Part shown: piece by piece, positions 27,247-38,409 of the stretch | Numbering within the stretch: the first letter of the stretch is position 1 | Layout: the number at the start of each line of letters is the position of its first letter | Notes under the pieces: model-generated | Database searches by the model: none | Told to the model about the DNA's origin: nothing | The model's input: only the letters and a program-made list of their open reading frames with translations | From: Ruegeria sp. AD91A | Lineage (GTDB): Bacteria > Pseudomonadota > Alphaproteobacteria > Rhodobacterales > Rhodobacteraceae | Assembly: GCF_003443535.1 (NCBI RefSeq) | Contig: NZ_CP031946.1 | Span: 3,041,001 to 3,105,000 of the forward strand | Direction of reading: 5' to 3' | DNA: 64,000 nt | Position numbers and translations under genes: made by a program

Positions 27247-27486
27247 ATGCGCTCAAATTTGAATAATCCCCAAGAAAAAAATACACCGAGCGCAATCGGT
27301 GCAGGGCCAAGCCCGACAAGGGTCAAGTTGCATTGGTGGTCTTCCCTTGAACGGCAGATAGCCGACTTACATTCACGGCGCTATACAGCTGGACCACAGG
27401 ACCACTGGGCAGCAATGCGTGATTGGTTAGTTCAGAATGACGTCCCTGCTCCAAGAAATCTTCCTGGATGGCCGGAACATTTATAG
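27247..27486 (+). CDS. Small hypothetical protein (79 aa)
   Basis: The product ends QNDVPAPRNLPGWPEHL and contains WWSSLERQIADLHSRRY; no family is recognised. The ATG at 27247 has only AGAGG immediately upstream, and a TTG at 27199 is an alternative start. A terminator-like hairpin overlaps the stop codon, which supports a real transcript ending here. An antisense open frame (27111-27326) overlaps and is less convincing. Confidence 0.4.
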   Translation: MRSNLNNPQEKNTPSAIGAGPSPTRVKLHWWSSLERQIADLHSRRYTAGPQDHWAAMRDWLVQNDVPAPRNLPGWPEHL

Positions 27487-27519
27487 AGGCTGGCTGAGGG
27501 GGTCGAGGCCAGCCTCTAT
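27483..27519 (+). terminator. Hairpin overlapping the stop of the 79-aa gene
   Basis: ATAGAGGCTGGC (27483-27494) pairs perfectly with GCCAGCCTCTAT (27508-27519) around a 13-nt loop. Only a short pyrimidine-rich tail follows. A probable terminator. Confidence 0.6.
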
Positions 27520-27831
27520 CTTCGTCACGAGGGGGTAAGTGGTTATTCTAATCCCACACTACTCAATATGAGCGAAGCCCGAAATTGGGGGATTCCCGTA
27601 ACGGCGCTGTTTCGATCAAAAAGGTTCGTTTCCTGAGGGTAAACAGTCAGTTGCCGAACGAGCTATGGACACAAATTTGCCACAATGCGATCCTCTTGAC
27701 GTGGGTGGCATGCTTTTATTTTAGCACTTTCTGGTTTTTCTGACTGGATTTGAGGGGGTTACCTAGCACGGTGTGCCACCCCACGAGTTATTCGTAAAAC
27801 AGGCCGAAGCAAGAACCGCGTTTTTCAGATG
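27520..27831. other. Intergenic region, no gene seen
   Basis: These 312 bp show no convincing open frame, repeat or regulatory motif. Confidence 0.5.
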
Positions 27832-28086
27832 TCATTGCGCTTTGGTAATCTTCATCGAACGGTCGCAATCAGAACACTTCGCTCCCATATCACTTATATG
27901 CGGCGCGTCATGATGGGGTTTAGCGATTTCAATGAGGGGGTACGAGTTCGGCGCGTCGCAACCCCAACATGTTTTTCTGGCAAGAAACACCGGCTGTCTT
28001 GATATCAGAGTGACTGAATAAGAACGCGGGTTCAGAGCACCAATGAATATCGATGAACCTAAACTAGTAATGTCAGACAAGTGCAA
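27832..28086 (-). CDS. Possible small zinc-ribbon-like protein (up to 84 aa)
   Basis: The C-terminal half contains two CxxC pairs (KTCWGCDAPN and AKCSDCDRS) spaced 32 residues apart, as in zinc ribbons. No family is recognised and the N-terminal part is not convincing; the true start may be inside. It overlaps the divergent 84-aa gene at 28043 by 44 bp if the first ATG is used, which argues for a later start. Confidence 0.3.
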   Translation of the reverse strand: MHLSDITSLGSSIFIGALNPRSYSVTLISRQPVFLARKTCWGCDAPNSYPLIEIAKPHHDAPHISDMGAKCSDCDRSMKITKAQ

Positions 28087-28297
28087 GTCCGAGCTTGTTG
28101 ATGGGTATCGGTTTGAAATCGAAATCTACCGCCTGGACAACCAGAACAAGTGGACGTTGAAAGCGGTGGACTGCAAAGATGCCAGCTATGGCTGGGACGA
28201 CAAGTTTGTTTCGGATCAGGAAGCCTTGAGTGCTGCAATTGAGATTCTGAACAATGAAGGCGCTTTGGGCTTCATGGGTAAGGACACGAAGCCTTAG
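28043..28297 (+). CDS. Small acidic hypothetical protein (84 aa)
   Basis: The sequence reads like a real soluble protein (FEIEIYRLDNQNKWTLKAVD, then WDDKFVSDQEALSAAIEIL) with a strand-strand-helix pattern. No function is recognised. The ATG at 28070 is an alternative start. It is isolated, with a convergent gene downstream. Confidence 0.6.
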   Translation: MNIDEPKLVMSDKCKSELVDGYRFEIEIYRLDNQNKWTLKAVDCKDASYGWDDKFVSDQEALSAAIEILNNEGALGFMGKDTKP

Positions 28298-28319
28298 GGC
28301 AATTCCTTTCGGAGGATCT

Positions 28320-28571
28320 CTACATGTCGACTATCATGCGTTCGAGTTGGCGTGAAATACGCACGTGTTCAGTAACGGCCTTCCTCATCTCCTGAGCTTC
28401 TCTGGTGCGCATTCCGTGCTTGTAGGCGGGGTTGACTGACCCAGAACCATGCCCGCCGCCTGCGACATCCATACGGCAAACCGACCAACCCTTTACAGCA
28501 GGATTTTTGCATTGAACGCCACTACGTTTGGACGTCGCCGTGCATCGGGGTGCTCCATGTACTCTTTGCAT
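28320..28571 (-). CDS. Small Cys-rich protein with degenerate HGG-type zinc motif (83 aa)
   Basis: The pattern CTATSKRSGVQCKNPAVKGW-SVCRM matches small phage- and island-associated proteins whose motif continues CRMHGxxGG. Here the expected His-Gly is Asp-Val (CRMDVAGGG), removing the probable fourth zinc ligand. The rest (NPAYKHGMRTREA) is as in the family. It may be a decaying copy. It lies downstream of the cyclase gene on the same strand, separated by about 100 bp. Confidence 0.5.
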   Translation of the reverse strand: MQRVHGAPRCTATSKRSGVQCKNPAVKGWSVCRMDVAGGGHGSGSVNPAYKHGMRTREAQEMRKAVTEHVRISRQLERMIVDM

Positions 28572-28673
28572 AGGGTTCGCGAATCCAAATTGAGCGGCTG
28601 CGACGACGGGGAGTTTAGTAGTAAGCGATCTTTCAGGAAATGATATCGGAGAAACGATACTCGTGTCGGAAAA

Positions 28674-29699
28674 TCACAAAGCGTGAATGTCCAATGGATC
28701 GGAGAAGCCCTTGATCTGGCTCCCGCCAAATGTCTCCTGAATATCAACTCCGTCGAGCAGATCCAGGGTCTCTTGATCAACCAAAATCCGGCTTCCGGTG
28801 TTCTGGGTTTCCGCTTCCAATCGGGCTGCGAGATTTACTGCGGATCCGATACAGGTATAGGTCGCCCGATTGTCAGTACCGGCATAGCCCGCGACGACTT
28901 CGCCTGTGGCGATACCGATCCCGATCCTGAGACCCCGTTCTCCATCCGCGAGCCGGTCATGATTCAGCATCTCTATCATGCTATGCATTTCATGCCCCGC
29001 AGCTACAGCACTTTGCGCAGTATTGTTCAGAGGTTGTGGAACACCGAAGAGAGCCATCAACCCGTCACCCAGCATCAGGCTGACAATGCCGCCATTGCTG
29101 GTCACCGCCTCGAACATCAACGTGTAGAAGGTGTTGAGTAGATCAATTGTTGCCTCGGGCGCTAAGTTTTCTGAAAGGGCTGTGAAACCGCGAATGTCGC
29201 AAAAAAGAACCGATGCGTTTGCACGTTTGCCACCGATGGCAAACCCAGACTCTTGCAGGTCTTGCGCAACCTCGGTGGTTGCGAAGCGTTCGAGAAGGCG
29301 TCTTTGTTCGTCCCGCAGTCGCTTTTTTTCAAGGCAGCTGGAGACGCGGGCGCTGAGAAGCGTCTTGTTCACCGGCTTGGGCAAGTAGTCTTCTGCGCCT
29401 AACTCGATGCAGCGCACAATATTGTCGAGCCCTTCGACCGAAGAAGTCACAATCACCGGCAATTCGCGCAGGTCGGGATCCGCATTGATTGCCTCCAGAA
29501 CCTGAAATCCGTCCATTTCCGGCATTTCGATATCGAGTAGAAGCAGGTCATAAGACTGACTCGACAACATCTCCATCGCAACGAGGCCGTTCTCCGCGAC
29601 AGAGGCTTTGTGCCCCAACAGTTCAACGTTGCGAGACAGGAGTAGCCGATTGACTTTGTTGTCATCAACGATGAGGAGATGGCCGGGTGCATCAGTCAT
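28674..29699 (-). CDS. Response regulator-adenylate/guanylate cyclase
   Basis: This 341-residue soluble protein has an N-terminal receiver domain (about residues 7-125: LLIVDDN, phosphoacceptor Asp in LLLLDIEMPEMDGF, Lys in PKPVN) and a class III cyclase domain (about 160-341). The cyclase has the first metal Asp in VLFCDIRGFTAL, the second in MLGDGLMALFG, and the GEVVAGYAG and GSAVNLAARLE segments. Phosphorylation of the receiver should control cAMP or cGMP synthesis; cAMP is more likely but not provable here. The start overlaps the Hpt gene by 8 bp, so it is the output of the upstream kinase operon. Confidence 0.92.
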   Translation of the reverse strand: MTDAPGHLLIVDDNKVNRLLLSRNVELLGHKASVAENGLVAMEMLSSQSYDLLLLDIEMPEMDGFQVLEAINADPDLRELPVIVTSSVEGLDNIVRCIELGAEDYLPKPVNKTLLSARVSSCLEKKRLRDEQRRLLERFATTEVAQDLQESGFAIGGKRANASVLFCDIRGFTALSENLAPEATIDLLNTFYTLMFEAVTSNGGIVSLMLGDGLMALFGVPQPLNNTAQSAVAAGHEMHSMIEMLNHDRLADGERGLRIGIGIATGEVVAGYAGTDNRATYTCIGSAVNLAARLEAETQNTGSRILVDQETLDLLDGVDIQETFGGSQIKGFSDPLDIHAL

Positions 29700-30033
29700 T
29701 GTTCAGGGTCCGCAGGGCCACAGCAGCTTTGGCGAAAGCGGCCTCCAGGGCTTTCGCATCTGTAAGGTCACCAGTCGCGGGTATGTCCCCGAGCTCGATT
29801 TTTCTGGCCAACTCGGCCAGTGCAGTCGCACCAAAGGTGTTTGCATTCGATTTAATGGAATGAGCCGCGCGGCGATATCCATCAGCATCGGACACGTCGG
29901 CAGCCGCTTTCAATTCGGCAATCATGCCGGGTGCTTCGTCGAGAAAGGTGTTTACAAGCTCGGCGGCGAATTCGTCGCCAGTCGCGTCCTTGAGTTCAGC
30001 GAAGATATCAAGATCAATTGGGCCGTTTGTCAT
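29692..30033 (-). CDS. Histidine phosphotransfer (Hpt) protein
   Basis: This is a 113-residue all-helical Hpt domain with the phosphorylatable His in RAAHSIKSNANTFGA (about residue 58). It lies 3 bp after the giant hybrid kinase and overlaps the REC-cyclase gene. It is the expected carrier between the kinase's receiver domains and the cyclase's receiver domain. Confidence 0.93.
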   Translation of the reverse strand: MTNGPIDLDIFAELKDATGDEFAAELVNTFLDEAPGMIAELKAAADVSDADGYRRAAHSIKSNANTFGATALAELARKIELGDIPATGDLTDAKALEAAFAKAAVALRTLNND

Positions 30034-30036
30034 GGA

Positions 30037-33000
30037 TTACTTGCTTTTTCTGGGAACATTCAAAAGGGCTTCGATAAGAATAGGCAGGCGTATCGGTTTG
30101 GCGATGTAGTCGTCCATCCCGGCATCCAAACACATCTCGCGGTCGCCTTGCATGGCGTTGGCAGTCATGGCGACTATACGCGGTCGGTCTTCTTCGGGGA
30201 AATCTTTGTTTATGCGGCGTGAAGCTTCGAGCCCATCCATTTCGGGCATCTGCACGTCCATCAATACGATATCGTATGTTTGCCGGTTCACACTTTCGAC
30301 CGCCTCAGCGCCGTTGCTGGCCAAATCAGCGCGATAGCCCATCTGTTCCAGCAGGCGAAGCGCAAGTTTCTGGTTCACCAGATTATCCTCAGCTAGCAGA
30401 ATACGCAGAGGGTGGCGTTTTGCCATCTCTGGATCGGTCTGGGGTTTGTCTGCGGGCTTGGTCGGTTTCACGGGGATATCTTCGGTCGAAAACAAAGTGA
30501 CCAGAGTGTCGAAGAGATGCGACTGACGCAATGGCTTGGCGAGGTTGGCAGCAAAGAGGCCGTCTTCAAGGTCAATTTCACGTGGACCAAGAGAACTAAA
30601 GAGGATCAGCGGCAAGTCCGGATGCTTGGCCCGAATTTTCTGGGCAAGTTCCTCGCCATCCATTTCTGGCATGTGCATGTCGAGAATGACCAGATCGAAC
30701 TTTTTAGCCTTCTCGAGCGTGGCCAGCGCATCGGACGGGGTTTCGCAGGTAGTAGTTTGAGTGCCCCATTTCTCGGTCTGGAGCGACAGGATTTTACGGT
30801 TGGTGGCGTTGTCATCCACCATAAGGATGTGCTTGCCTTCAAGCTCGGACTGAACACCCGTCAGATCGCGCGAGGATGATTTGACCGGTTTGGAGGGTTT
30901 GGCCCGGATCGTAAACACAAAGGTCGAGCCATGCCCTTCGCCGTCACTTTGTGCCCACATGGTGCCGCCCATGAGTTTCGCAAGACGCTTGGAAATTGCC
31001 AGGCCGAGTCCGGTGCCGCCATATTTGCGGGTTGTTGAACTATCTGCCTGACTGAAGGACTGGAACAGACGGCTCATCCCTTTTTCGCTCAGGCCAATTC
31101 CAGTGTCGCGGACTTTGAAAGTAAGCTCAATCGATCCGCGTTTCCTGGCGGTTTGTTCAACAGATAAAACCACTTCACCGCTTTCGGTGAACTTCACCGC
31201 GTTGGAAAGCAGGTTCAGCAGGATCTGCCGCAACCGGGTCAGGTCAGCACTGATTGCAAGGGGCAGAGCGTCGTCAAACTCATAGGCCAGATCAAGCTGC
31301 TTCTCGGCGGCACTACTGCTGATCAGATCAAGCGCGCTTTCGATACACTCACGTAGATCAAAGGGATGGTTCTCGATGTCCATCTGTCCGGCTTCGATTT
31401 TTGAGAAATCGAGGATTTCGTTAATTATGCCCAGTAGTGCGTCACCACTGTCGCGGATCGTGTTGGCATAATCGCGTTGCTCGGAATCTAACTCTGTATC
31501 CATCAAGAGCCCACTCATCCCGATGACGGCATTCATTGGTGTGCGGATTTCGTGGGACATGGTGGCGAGGAACGCGCTTTTTGCTTCGTTAGCGGTCTCG
31601 GCCACCTCACGGGCCTTTTCGACCTCGCGGAAAAGGCGCACGTTCTCAATCGCAATCACAGCCTGATCGGCGAATGAAAACGCGAGGTCGATCTCGTCTT
31701 TGGTGAAAACGCCGGCCGTTTGTCGGGCAAAGACCAGCACACCCAGACACGCCGTACCCTTCATGAGGGGAAGTAAAAGAGCTGCCCGAATTCCGTGCCT
31801 GTCGTATGTGATCTGCTCGAACGGCGAGAGCTCAAGCGCGTCCCAATCTGGCAAGTGGAGCATCTTTTTTTCGTGTAAAACCTGTGCCGGGAAGCTGGAC
31901 ATAGGGTCGGGATCGATGGGAAAGCTCTGGTTCCCTTCCAGGGCTTCCACGCCTTCTCCGGTAACCCTCGCAAGAACCTCGAACGTGTTGTCTTGCGCAG
32001 TCATGGCTGCAACCATATCGGACGAGACCAACCGCACACCCGCTTTGGCAATAGCCTCAAAGACAGGTTTGATATCATCGGGTGACTGGCTGATCACCCG
32101 TAATATGTCCGCACTTGCGGTTTGGCGTGCCAATGATGCTTGTGTTTCATTGAACAGACGCACGTTTTCCAGCGCGATGATAGCCTGATCCGCGAAAGAT
32201 TCGGCAATGGCTACTTCGTCATCACTGAAAGCCTTCGACGTTTTCCGAATAAAGGCGAGAGTGCCGAAACAGTCTTTCCCTCGCATCAAGGGTACCATCA
32301 AGAACGACTTGAATCCTTGCCGCTCGACGATTTCCGTGTCCCGCGGAGATAGTTCCTCAAAGCGCGAGTCATCCAATTGCAGCGTCTTGCCTCTCTGGAT
32401 GACGCGGGATGGCAGGTTGTCGTCGGGATCAATTGGCAGGCGCTCAGTCCAAGTGATTTCCTCTAAACCATCCGGAGTTGCGGCCGCCACTTGCCAGTAT
32501 TCAGTTTTGTTAGCCTGCATGGCAATCGACAAGTCGCAATCGATAAGAGCCGTAGCCAGTCCGACAATCTTCTCAAAAACCGGTTTGGTATCTGTCGGGG
32601 ATTCCGAGATCACTCTGAGGACATCCGCACTTGCCGTTTGGCGAGAGAGTGCGACTTGCGTATCGTTGAACAATTGAGAGTTTTGAATCGCTATGATCGC
32701 CTGCGAGGCAAAGGTCTCCATCTGCTTGATTTGCTTGTCCTCAAAGGCGGCTTTATTTTGGCTGCCCATACTGATGACACCTATCGTGTCACCGTCGCGT
32801 ATCAAAGGTACAGAGAGAACCGACCTGTATCCATGCAAGTTGGTCCTAAGGACTGGATCATAATTAGGGTCCGCTTGAGTATCCTCAACGTAATCGGCGC
32901 GCCCATATAAAAGCGCCCGGGCGGTCGCCGACGTTTCCCCCGGTTCAAATGGATGCGACTCGAGAAATTTGACAAAACTCTCTGTGAGATTGTGCCCGGC

Positions 33001-36000
33001 AAAGAAATGAAATTTTCCGTCCTCGGGTTTCTTAAGCGCCACAAAAGCATCTTGCAGGCGGCAGATGCGCGACGAAACCGCCACCAACGCTTCCAAAACC
33101 GGCTCTAAAGCGTCAGGGGAACGGGAAATCACCTCAAGCACTTCGGATGTGGCTTTCTGATACCCCAATGCCTCTTCAACTTCTGCAGTGCGGGCCTGCA
33201 CTTCTTTGAACAGTCGCGTATTGTTGATGGCGATTACGGCCTGGGACGCGAAAGTTTCCAGCAGGCTGACTTGTTTGTCGCTAAACGCTGCTGCCTGCCG
33301 ATGCGCCATAACAATAACGCCAACAGTTACGCCATTGCTGACCAAGGGGACACCAAGGGTGGTTAGGTAGTCCCCGATCTCAGCCGCTTTTTTCCATGTG
33401 TAAGTCGGATCCCTACGGGTGTCTTTTATATAAACCGTCTTGCCGTGCAAGGCCGTGCGCCCGATGCAAGAACCTTCCTCTGGCGCGATAGGGTTATCGG
33501 ACAGGAATTTGAGAAAAGCACCACTGACATTGTGGGACATGGCCACGCGGTAAAGGCCATCGTCAGCATCCTTCATTGCAAAGAACGCGTATTCCGGTGA
33601 ACAGATACGCGACGAAACCTCCAGGATGGCGTCCAAAACCGGTGGAAGATCGTTCGGTGAGCGGGATATGACGCCGAGCACTTCAGACGTGGCTGTCTGG
33701 TACTTCAACGCCTCTTCGACTTCCGCGGTGCGAGCCTGAGTTTCTTGCATCAAACGGACATTTTCGATGGCGATACTCGCTTGGGCAGCGAAACTTTGGA
33801 CCAACTCGATTGTTTCAGGTGCTGGTTCTTCTGTGCCTGGCCAGCCAAGGTTGATGCAGCCCCACACTTTGCCGCCTGCCTTGATTGGCACGCCCAGCAT
33901 ACGACGCCATCCAACAGCTGCGGCGAACTCCGGGGCGTAGTACGTCGATTTCTGTGCATCTTCGATTTGAACCGGGGCACCTGCTTCGACAACAAAAGCC
34001 GACATGTGCCCTTCTGTATCAGAGACCGGGTAATCCGACATCAGCTCCGAAAACAACTCCAACGGAAATCCGTGTTGCGCACAGTAATAGAATTTGTCGT
34101 TTTTATATTGATCCAACACGCAGAACCGCGCGCGGCTGAGTTCGGCTGATTTTTTGACGATAAGGTCAAACACCGGCTGCAAATTGGAAGTCGCTTCGTT
34201 GATAATATGCAGAACTTCTGCACTTGCTTGTTCGCGCACCAGCGCTTCTTCAACTTCGGCGGTACGGGCCTGGACTTCTTCAAACAACCGGGTGTTGTTG
34301 ATCGCAATTACAGCTTGGGCCGCGAACGTTTCCAAGAGGGCGATTTGTTTTGAATCGAATGGTGCGACTTTGTCGTGGCAGAGCACGATCACACCGACCA
34401 CGACCTTATCCTTGACCAATGGGACACCCAGAAGCGAGCGATACTTGCCAATACGTGCGGCTTCCTTCCAGGCGTATTCGTTAGCTTCAGTGTCCTCGTA
34501 GTAGACTGTTTCGCCGCGTGCAGCTGTTTGGCCAATACCGCTCCCATGACCTGCCGGCACTGGGTGTGCCTTCATGAACTTCATGAAATCACTGTCAAAG
34601 TCGAGCATGATGTCAGTATGGTAAAGGTTGTCTTGGGGATTCAGAATCGAGATTGCCGCATATTTTGGCTCGCAAATCCGGCTGGCGACTTTCAGTATCT
34701 CCTTCAGCACCGGCTCCAGCTCATTCGGAGATCGCGAAATCACCGACAATACGTCTGAAGTGGCAGTTTGATACTCCAGTGCCTGCGTGACTTCTTCTGT
34801 CCGCTCCTCCAACTCGTGGAAAAGGTTTGCGTTGGTAATCGCGATAACGGCCTGATCCGCAAAAGTTTCCAGCAGTTTGATCTGTTTGGCGGAAAAACCC
34901 AAGACCACTGGCGCCCCAAGAGAGATAACGCCTACGACTTCGCCGTTTTTGACAAGCGGAAGTCCAAGCAATGATTTGTAATCACCTACGCCGCTTTCTT
35001 CCAACCAGGTGTAGGTGTCATCCGCTTCGACATCTTCGACATAGCTTGTGCGTTTCGACAAGATCGCACGTCCACTTACACCGTTCTCCGTTGGCGAAAT
35101 CGGGTGAGCTTTGACGTATTCTGTAAAGGCCGTGTCCTGTGTGAGCGTCGAGTGCACATGAAAAAGCCCATCGTCCGGGTTCAGCATCGCGACATAGGCA
35201 TCCTGCAATTCGCAGATGCGCGACGCTTCTTTAAGAATGGCGTCCAGAACGGGCGACAGTTGATTGGGAGACGCTGAGATCACACGCAGCACTTCGGATG
35301 TTGAAGTCTGATACTCCAAGGCTTGCGTGACATCCGCGGTACGGTCCTGCACCTCTCGGAACTGGCGTACGTTATCCATTGCGATCACGGCTTGGGCCGC
35401 AAAGGTTTGGACCAGAGCGACATCATCATCCGAAAATGGCGAAACTTCACGGCGATAGAGAACGATCACCCCAAGACCCGTGTCGTCTTTCATCAACGGC
35501 ACCGCAAGGACCGAGCGAGCCCCTTCGACTTCAACCATCTGAACCCGTTTTGGATCGCGATCCCGATAATAAAGCGGATCATCTGCTATATCGTCTTGCC
35601 GGATGACCTGGCCATCGATCATAGGGCGGATTGCAACGAGTTCCGTACGGGTCAAGGGCTCCACGAACCCCTTCAGGGCCTCATCAAAATCCGTTCGCGC
35701 ACCGATATTGGCCGGAATTGTTGCAAGGCCACGTTCGTGATCGGCGACACACAGAAAGGCCAGCGGCGCTTTGCACAAACGGCTGGCATTTTCGAGTATG
35801 CTATTGAAGACAGGGCTATCGTCATCGCGACTGCGGCTGATGACTTCGAGGATTTCGCGCGACGCTTCTTCCCGTTCAAGCCGTTCCTGTACTTCGCGAA
35901 ACTGACGCGTGTTTTCGATGGCAATGACTGCATGTTTGGCAAATTCTTCAATCAACTGCACGTCAGGGTCAGCAAATGGTCGGACCTCCCGGCGGCTGAC

Positions 36001-37635
36001 CGCGATGGCACCAATGGCCTGATCTCCTTGCATCAGGGGAACCGCAACGCGTGATCGAATGCCTTCAACTTCGACCATCTTTATGGCTGTAGGATGCCCT
36101 GAGCGGAAAAAGTCCGTTTCAACCAGATCATCCACGCGAACAACCTGACCTGTCCGTATCGCCGTGGCAACGGTAACCGATCCTTCGATTAGCCATTCCT
36201 GTCCGATATCAAATTCGGTTTTCTGATGCCCCCAATTCGCAGCCAAACGGCCGTGGGTTCCAGCTTTATTGATCAAGACAAGCGCAGCCTGATCTGCGCC
36301 ACAAACCTTAGTGGCTTGTTGAAGCACTGTGTCAAAGACGCGCGCATCGTCATCACGGCTTTGGCTAATGGCCGTTAGAATTTCCTGTGTTGCCGTCTGA
36401 CGCTCTAATTGCGTGTGCAACTCATTCAATTGTCGCGTGTTGTCCAAGGCGATCACGGCCTGGGCGGCAAAGCCCTCAACCAGAGAAATCTCGTCCTCTG
36501 TAAAGGCCCGAACCTCACGTCGGTAAATGCCGATGACGCCCACGGGCGTTCCATCTGCCGACATTAGTGGGACCGTCAGAAATGACCGGACACCTTCTTC
36601 GTCTACAAGTTGACGGCGCCATGGGTCGCCTTTGATATACTGGTCAGTCAGGCGCAAATCGACATTGTGAATGACGCTTGCCTCGCGCACTGACTCCGCA
36701 ATCTGGAGATATGAGTCCAGCGACCAGCGATCTACGCCTACCTCGTAGGTCGCCAACTGATCACCGAAATGGGCCGCATACTCAAGGTGGGTTCCTGCCT
36801 CATTCAAAAGGCTCAATGTGGCGACATCTGTTTCGCAAAGCCGGGCGGTGTTTTCCAGGATGGTCTGGAACACCGGCGTCTCATCTTCTCGTGATTGGCT
36901 AATTGTCTCAAGAACTTCACGCGTGGCGCCTTCGCGTGCCAGGCGGATCTGCAATTCGCGGAATTGGCGCACATTCTCAATGGCGATTACCGCTTGGGCG
37001 GCAAAGGTTTCGACGAGCTTGACCTGATCGTCGGTGTAGGGCCGCACCTCGTCTCGCGCCAACATCAAGCATCCGATTGCACCGCCATCCACCTTTAGAG
37101 GAACAAACAGATTACTGCGGCACCCATGCTTGTCGACAATCAGCTTGAACCGCTCATCGCCGGACTTGTGGAATTCAGTGTCTCCCATATCCACAACACG
37201 TTTGGTCTCGCCGTTGAGGATTGTTTCAGTCACCAGAGAATTGCCCGGCTCCATCGTGTATTTGCCGTCGCGCCAGAGCTGCTGAATGTCAGGGTGCAGG
37301 TTAACACTGGCCACGAGCCGCTGAAGTGCGTCGCCTTCCTGTCCAAGAACCAGACCAGCAAAAACAGCGTCGCAAAGGTCTTTGGCAAGCGCAACAATCA
37401 GATCGCAAACCGGCTGAACGTCGTCCTTGGTCACAGAGATCGCCTGCATCACCTGAGCGGTGGCTTCGAACCGCGCCTGTTGATCAGCTGCGCTTAACTC
37501 CGAACTTGGCGCAGATGATGGCGCGGGACTTATCGGGGTCCCTGATGCCTTTTTGTCGCCCAACTGAGCCCAAACTCCCACGTCAATTCTGACTAACAAC
37601 TGCCCGGAGTTTAGAGAGCACGTTATAGAAGTCAC
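30037..37635 (-). CDS. Giant soluble hybrid histidine kinase with 11 GAF domains and two receivers
   Basis: This 2532-residue protein has no membrane segment. After a Ser/Pro-rich start (to about 50) come eleven GAF units of about 176 residues each (about 50-1990), joined by repeated linkers such as [23 protein letters not shown]. Then follow HisKA with SHEIRTPMN (His about 2027), an HATPase domain, and two receivers with Asp in [12 protein letters not shown] (about 2318) and [13 protein letters not shown] (about 2458). GAF domains bind small ligands or sense redox or light; the ligands here are unknown. With the downstream Hpt and REC-cyclase it forms a phosphorelay to a cyclic nucleotide. 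The start is uncertain: GTG at 37635, or TTG at 37563 with a GGGAG upstream. Confidence 0.93.
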   Translation of the reverse strand: MTSITCSLNSGQLLVRIDVGVWAQLGDKKASGTPISPAPSSAPSSELSAADQQARFEATAQVMQAISVTKDDVQPVCDLIVALAKDLCDAVFAGLVLGQEGDALQRLVASVNLHPDIQQLWRDGKYTMEPGNSLVTETILNGETKRVVDMGDTEFHKSGDERFKLIVDKHGCRSNLFVPLKVDGGAIGCLMLARDEVRPYTDDQVKLVETFAAQAVIAIENVRQFRELQIRLAREGATREVLETISQSREDETPVFQTILENTARLCETDVATLSLLNEAGTHLEYAAHFGDQLATYEVGVDRWSLDSYLQIAESVREASVIHNVDLRLTDQYIKGDPWRRQLVDEEGVRSFLTVPLMSADGTPVGVIGIYRREVRAFTEDEISLVEGFAAQAVIALDNTRQLNELHTQLERQTATQEILTAISQSRDDDARVFDTVLQQATKVCGADQAALVLINKAGTHGRLAANWGHQKTEFDIGQEWLIEGSVTVATAIRTGQVVRVDDLVETDFFRSGHPTAIKMVEVEGIRSRVAVPLMQGDQAIGAIAVSRREVRPFADPDVQLIEEFAKHAVIAIENTRQFREVQERLEREEASREILEVISRSRDDDSPVFNSILENASRLCKAPLAFLCVADHERGLATIPANIGARTDFDEALKGFVEPLTRTELVAIRPMIDGQVIRQDDIADDPLYYRDRDPKRVQMVEVEGARSVLAVPLMKDDTGLGVIVLYRREVSPFSDDDVALVQTFAAQAVIAMDNVRQFREVQDRTADVTQALEYQTSTSEVLRVISASPNQLSPVLDAILKEASRICELQDAYVAMLNPDDGLFHVHSTLTQDTAFTEYVKAHPISPTENGVSGRAILSKRTSYVEDVEADDTYTWLEESGVGDYKSLLGLPLVKNGEVVGVISLGAPVVLGFSAKQIKLLETFADQAVIAITNANLFHELEERTEEVTQALEYQTATSDVLSVISRSPNELEPVLKEILKVASRICEPKYAAISILNPQDNLYHTDIMLDFDSDFMKFMKAHPVPAGHGSGIGQTAARGETVYYEDTEANEYAWKEAARIGKYRSLLGVPLVKDKVVVGVIVLCHDKVAPFDSKQIALLETFAAQAVIAINNTRLFEEVQARTAEVEEALVREQASAEVLHIINEATSNLQPVFDLIVKKSAELSRARFCVLDQYKNDKFYYCAQHGFPLELFSELMSDYPVSDTEGHMSAFVVEAGAPVQIEDAQKSTYYAPEFAAAVGWRRMLGVPIKAGGKVWGCINLGWPGTEEPAPETIELVQSFAAQASIAIENVRLMQETQARTAEVEEALKYQTATSEVLGVISRSPNDLPPVLDAILEVSSRICSPEYAFFAMKDADDGLYRVAMSHNVSGAFLKFLSDNPIAPEEGSCIGRTALHGKTVYIKDTRRDPTYTWKKAAEIGDYLTTLGVPLVSNGVTVGVIVMAHRQAAAFSDKQVSLLETFASQAVIAINNTRLFKEVQARTAEVEEALGYQKATSEVLEVISRSPDALEPVLEALVAVSSRICRLQDAFVALKKPEDGKFHFFAGHNLTESFVKFLESHPFEPGETSATARALLYGRADYVEDTQADPNYDPVLRTNLHGYRSVLSVPLIRDGDTIGVISMGSQNKAAFEDKQIKQMETFASQAIIAIQNSQLFNDTQVALSRQTASADVLRVISESPTDTKPVFEKIVGLATALIDCDLSIAMQANKTEYWQVAAATPDGLEEITWTERLPIDPDDNLPSRVIQRGKTLQLDDSRFEELSPRDTEIVERQGFKSFLMVPLMRGKDCFGTLAFIRKTSKAFSDDEVAIAESFADQAIIALENVRLFNETQASLARQTASADILRVISQSPDDIKPVFEAIAKAGVRLVSSDMVAAMTAQDNTFEVLARVTGEGVEALEGNQSFPIDPDPMSSFPAQVLHEKKMLHLPDWDALELSPFEQITYDRHGIRAALLLPLMKGTACLGVLVFARQTAGVFTKDEIDLAFSFADQAVIAIENVRLFREVEKAREVAETANEAKSAFLATMSHEIRTPMNAVIGMSGLLMDTELDSEQRDYANTIRDSGDALLGIINEILDFSKIEAGQMDIENHPFDLRECIESALDLISSSAAEKQLDLAYEFDDALPLAISADLTRLRQILLNLLSNAVKFTESGEVVLSVEQTARKRGSIELTFKVRDTGIGLSEKGMSRLFQSFSQADSSTTRKYGGTGLGLAISKRLAKLMGGTMWAQSDGEGHGSTFVFTIRAKPSKPVKSSSRDLTGVQSELEGKHILMVDDNATNRKILSLQTEKWGTQTTTCETPSDALATLEKAKKFDLVILDMHMPEMDGEELAQKIRAKHPDLPLILFSSLGPREIDLEDGLFAANLAKPLRQSHLFDTLVTLFSTEDIPVKPTKPADKPQTDPEMAKRHPLRILLAEDNLVNQKLALRLLEQMGYRADLASNGAEAVESVNRQTYDIVLMDVQMPEMDGLEASRRINKDFPEEDRPRIVAMTANAMQGDREMCLDAGMDDYIAKPIRLPILIEALLNVPRKSK

Positions 37636-38409
37636 TGGAATTCTTTACGGATGATGCCCTTTGCATTCATGCACGCGCGAGCACGGCCCACTTAGCTCGG
37701 ATCATCTGACTGGTCAGCGCGATGAATCAACAGTGTAGTGCCAAGGCGCTGGATAGCCTTATAGGCCTTACCGTTCTGGCACTCCATATGCGCCTCGAAA
37801 TCGTCAGGCGTTCGATCTCTGAGGCGCTCCACCGAGCGTCATTGCTTAAACCCAGACTTCTGTTGGCGAAAGGCAGCATGTACTGGGCACGCAAGCCCCT
37901 GTAAACTCTCTGGGAAGATGCACTGCGAAGTGTACTGCTCGCTTAACAGGACGGCAGACATGTTCCCATCTCGGCCATCGAAGCAAAGGAAATGTTGCAA
38001 ATGTCGGAATGGCCGCTTTCAGGAAGCTGATTAGTTAATCATGGTTCAAGCTCAATGTCCGGCCCATACCTGCCGTTGGCCGATGGGCGTCTTTTCTGCT
38101 GTGCGGACCGCCAAACCAGTCGTTCGCTCCAAAAGTTTGCGGTATAACCAAGAAGCGTGGCAACTTACGTACGGTTTAACTTCTGCTAGGTTATGCGAAA
38201 ATGGTCAGTACAATTAGGTATCTGGACGCTGAGTTGGAAGACGCGCTTGTGATTGCAGAAGCTATTGAAATCTAATGACGCGGGCCGTCACACTCTCATA
38301 GAGCGATCAATGCCCGCGTTCCAGATATTCACTCAACGCGCAGTATTCAGGCAACTAGAATTCAATCGGCACCGGCCAAATCTGCCGTTCTACTTTTCTC
38401 AACCAGCAA
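37636..38409. other. Intergenic region, no gene seen
   Basis: These 774 bp show no convincing gene. The largest credible fragment is a 24-codon ATG frame (38201-38275) without further support. It should contain the promoter of the giant kinase operon, but no clear motif stands out. Confidence 0.5.

Noticed and set aside
27111..27326. 71-codon hydrophobic frame on the minus strand
   Set aside because: Overlaps the 79-aa plus-strand gene that has a terminator at its stop; no other support.
38201..38275. 24-codon ATG frame in the long gap before the giant kinase gene
   Set aside because: Too short, no ribosome site, no recognisable peptide family.
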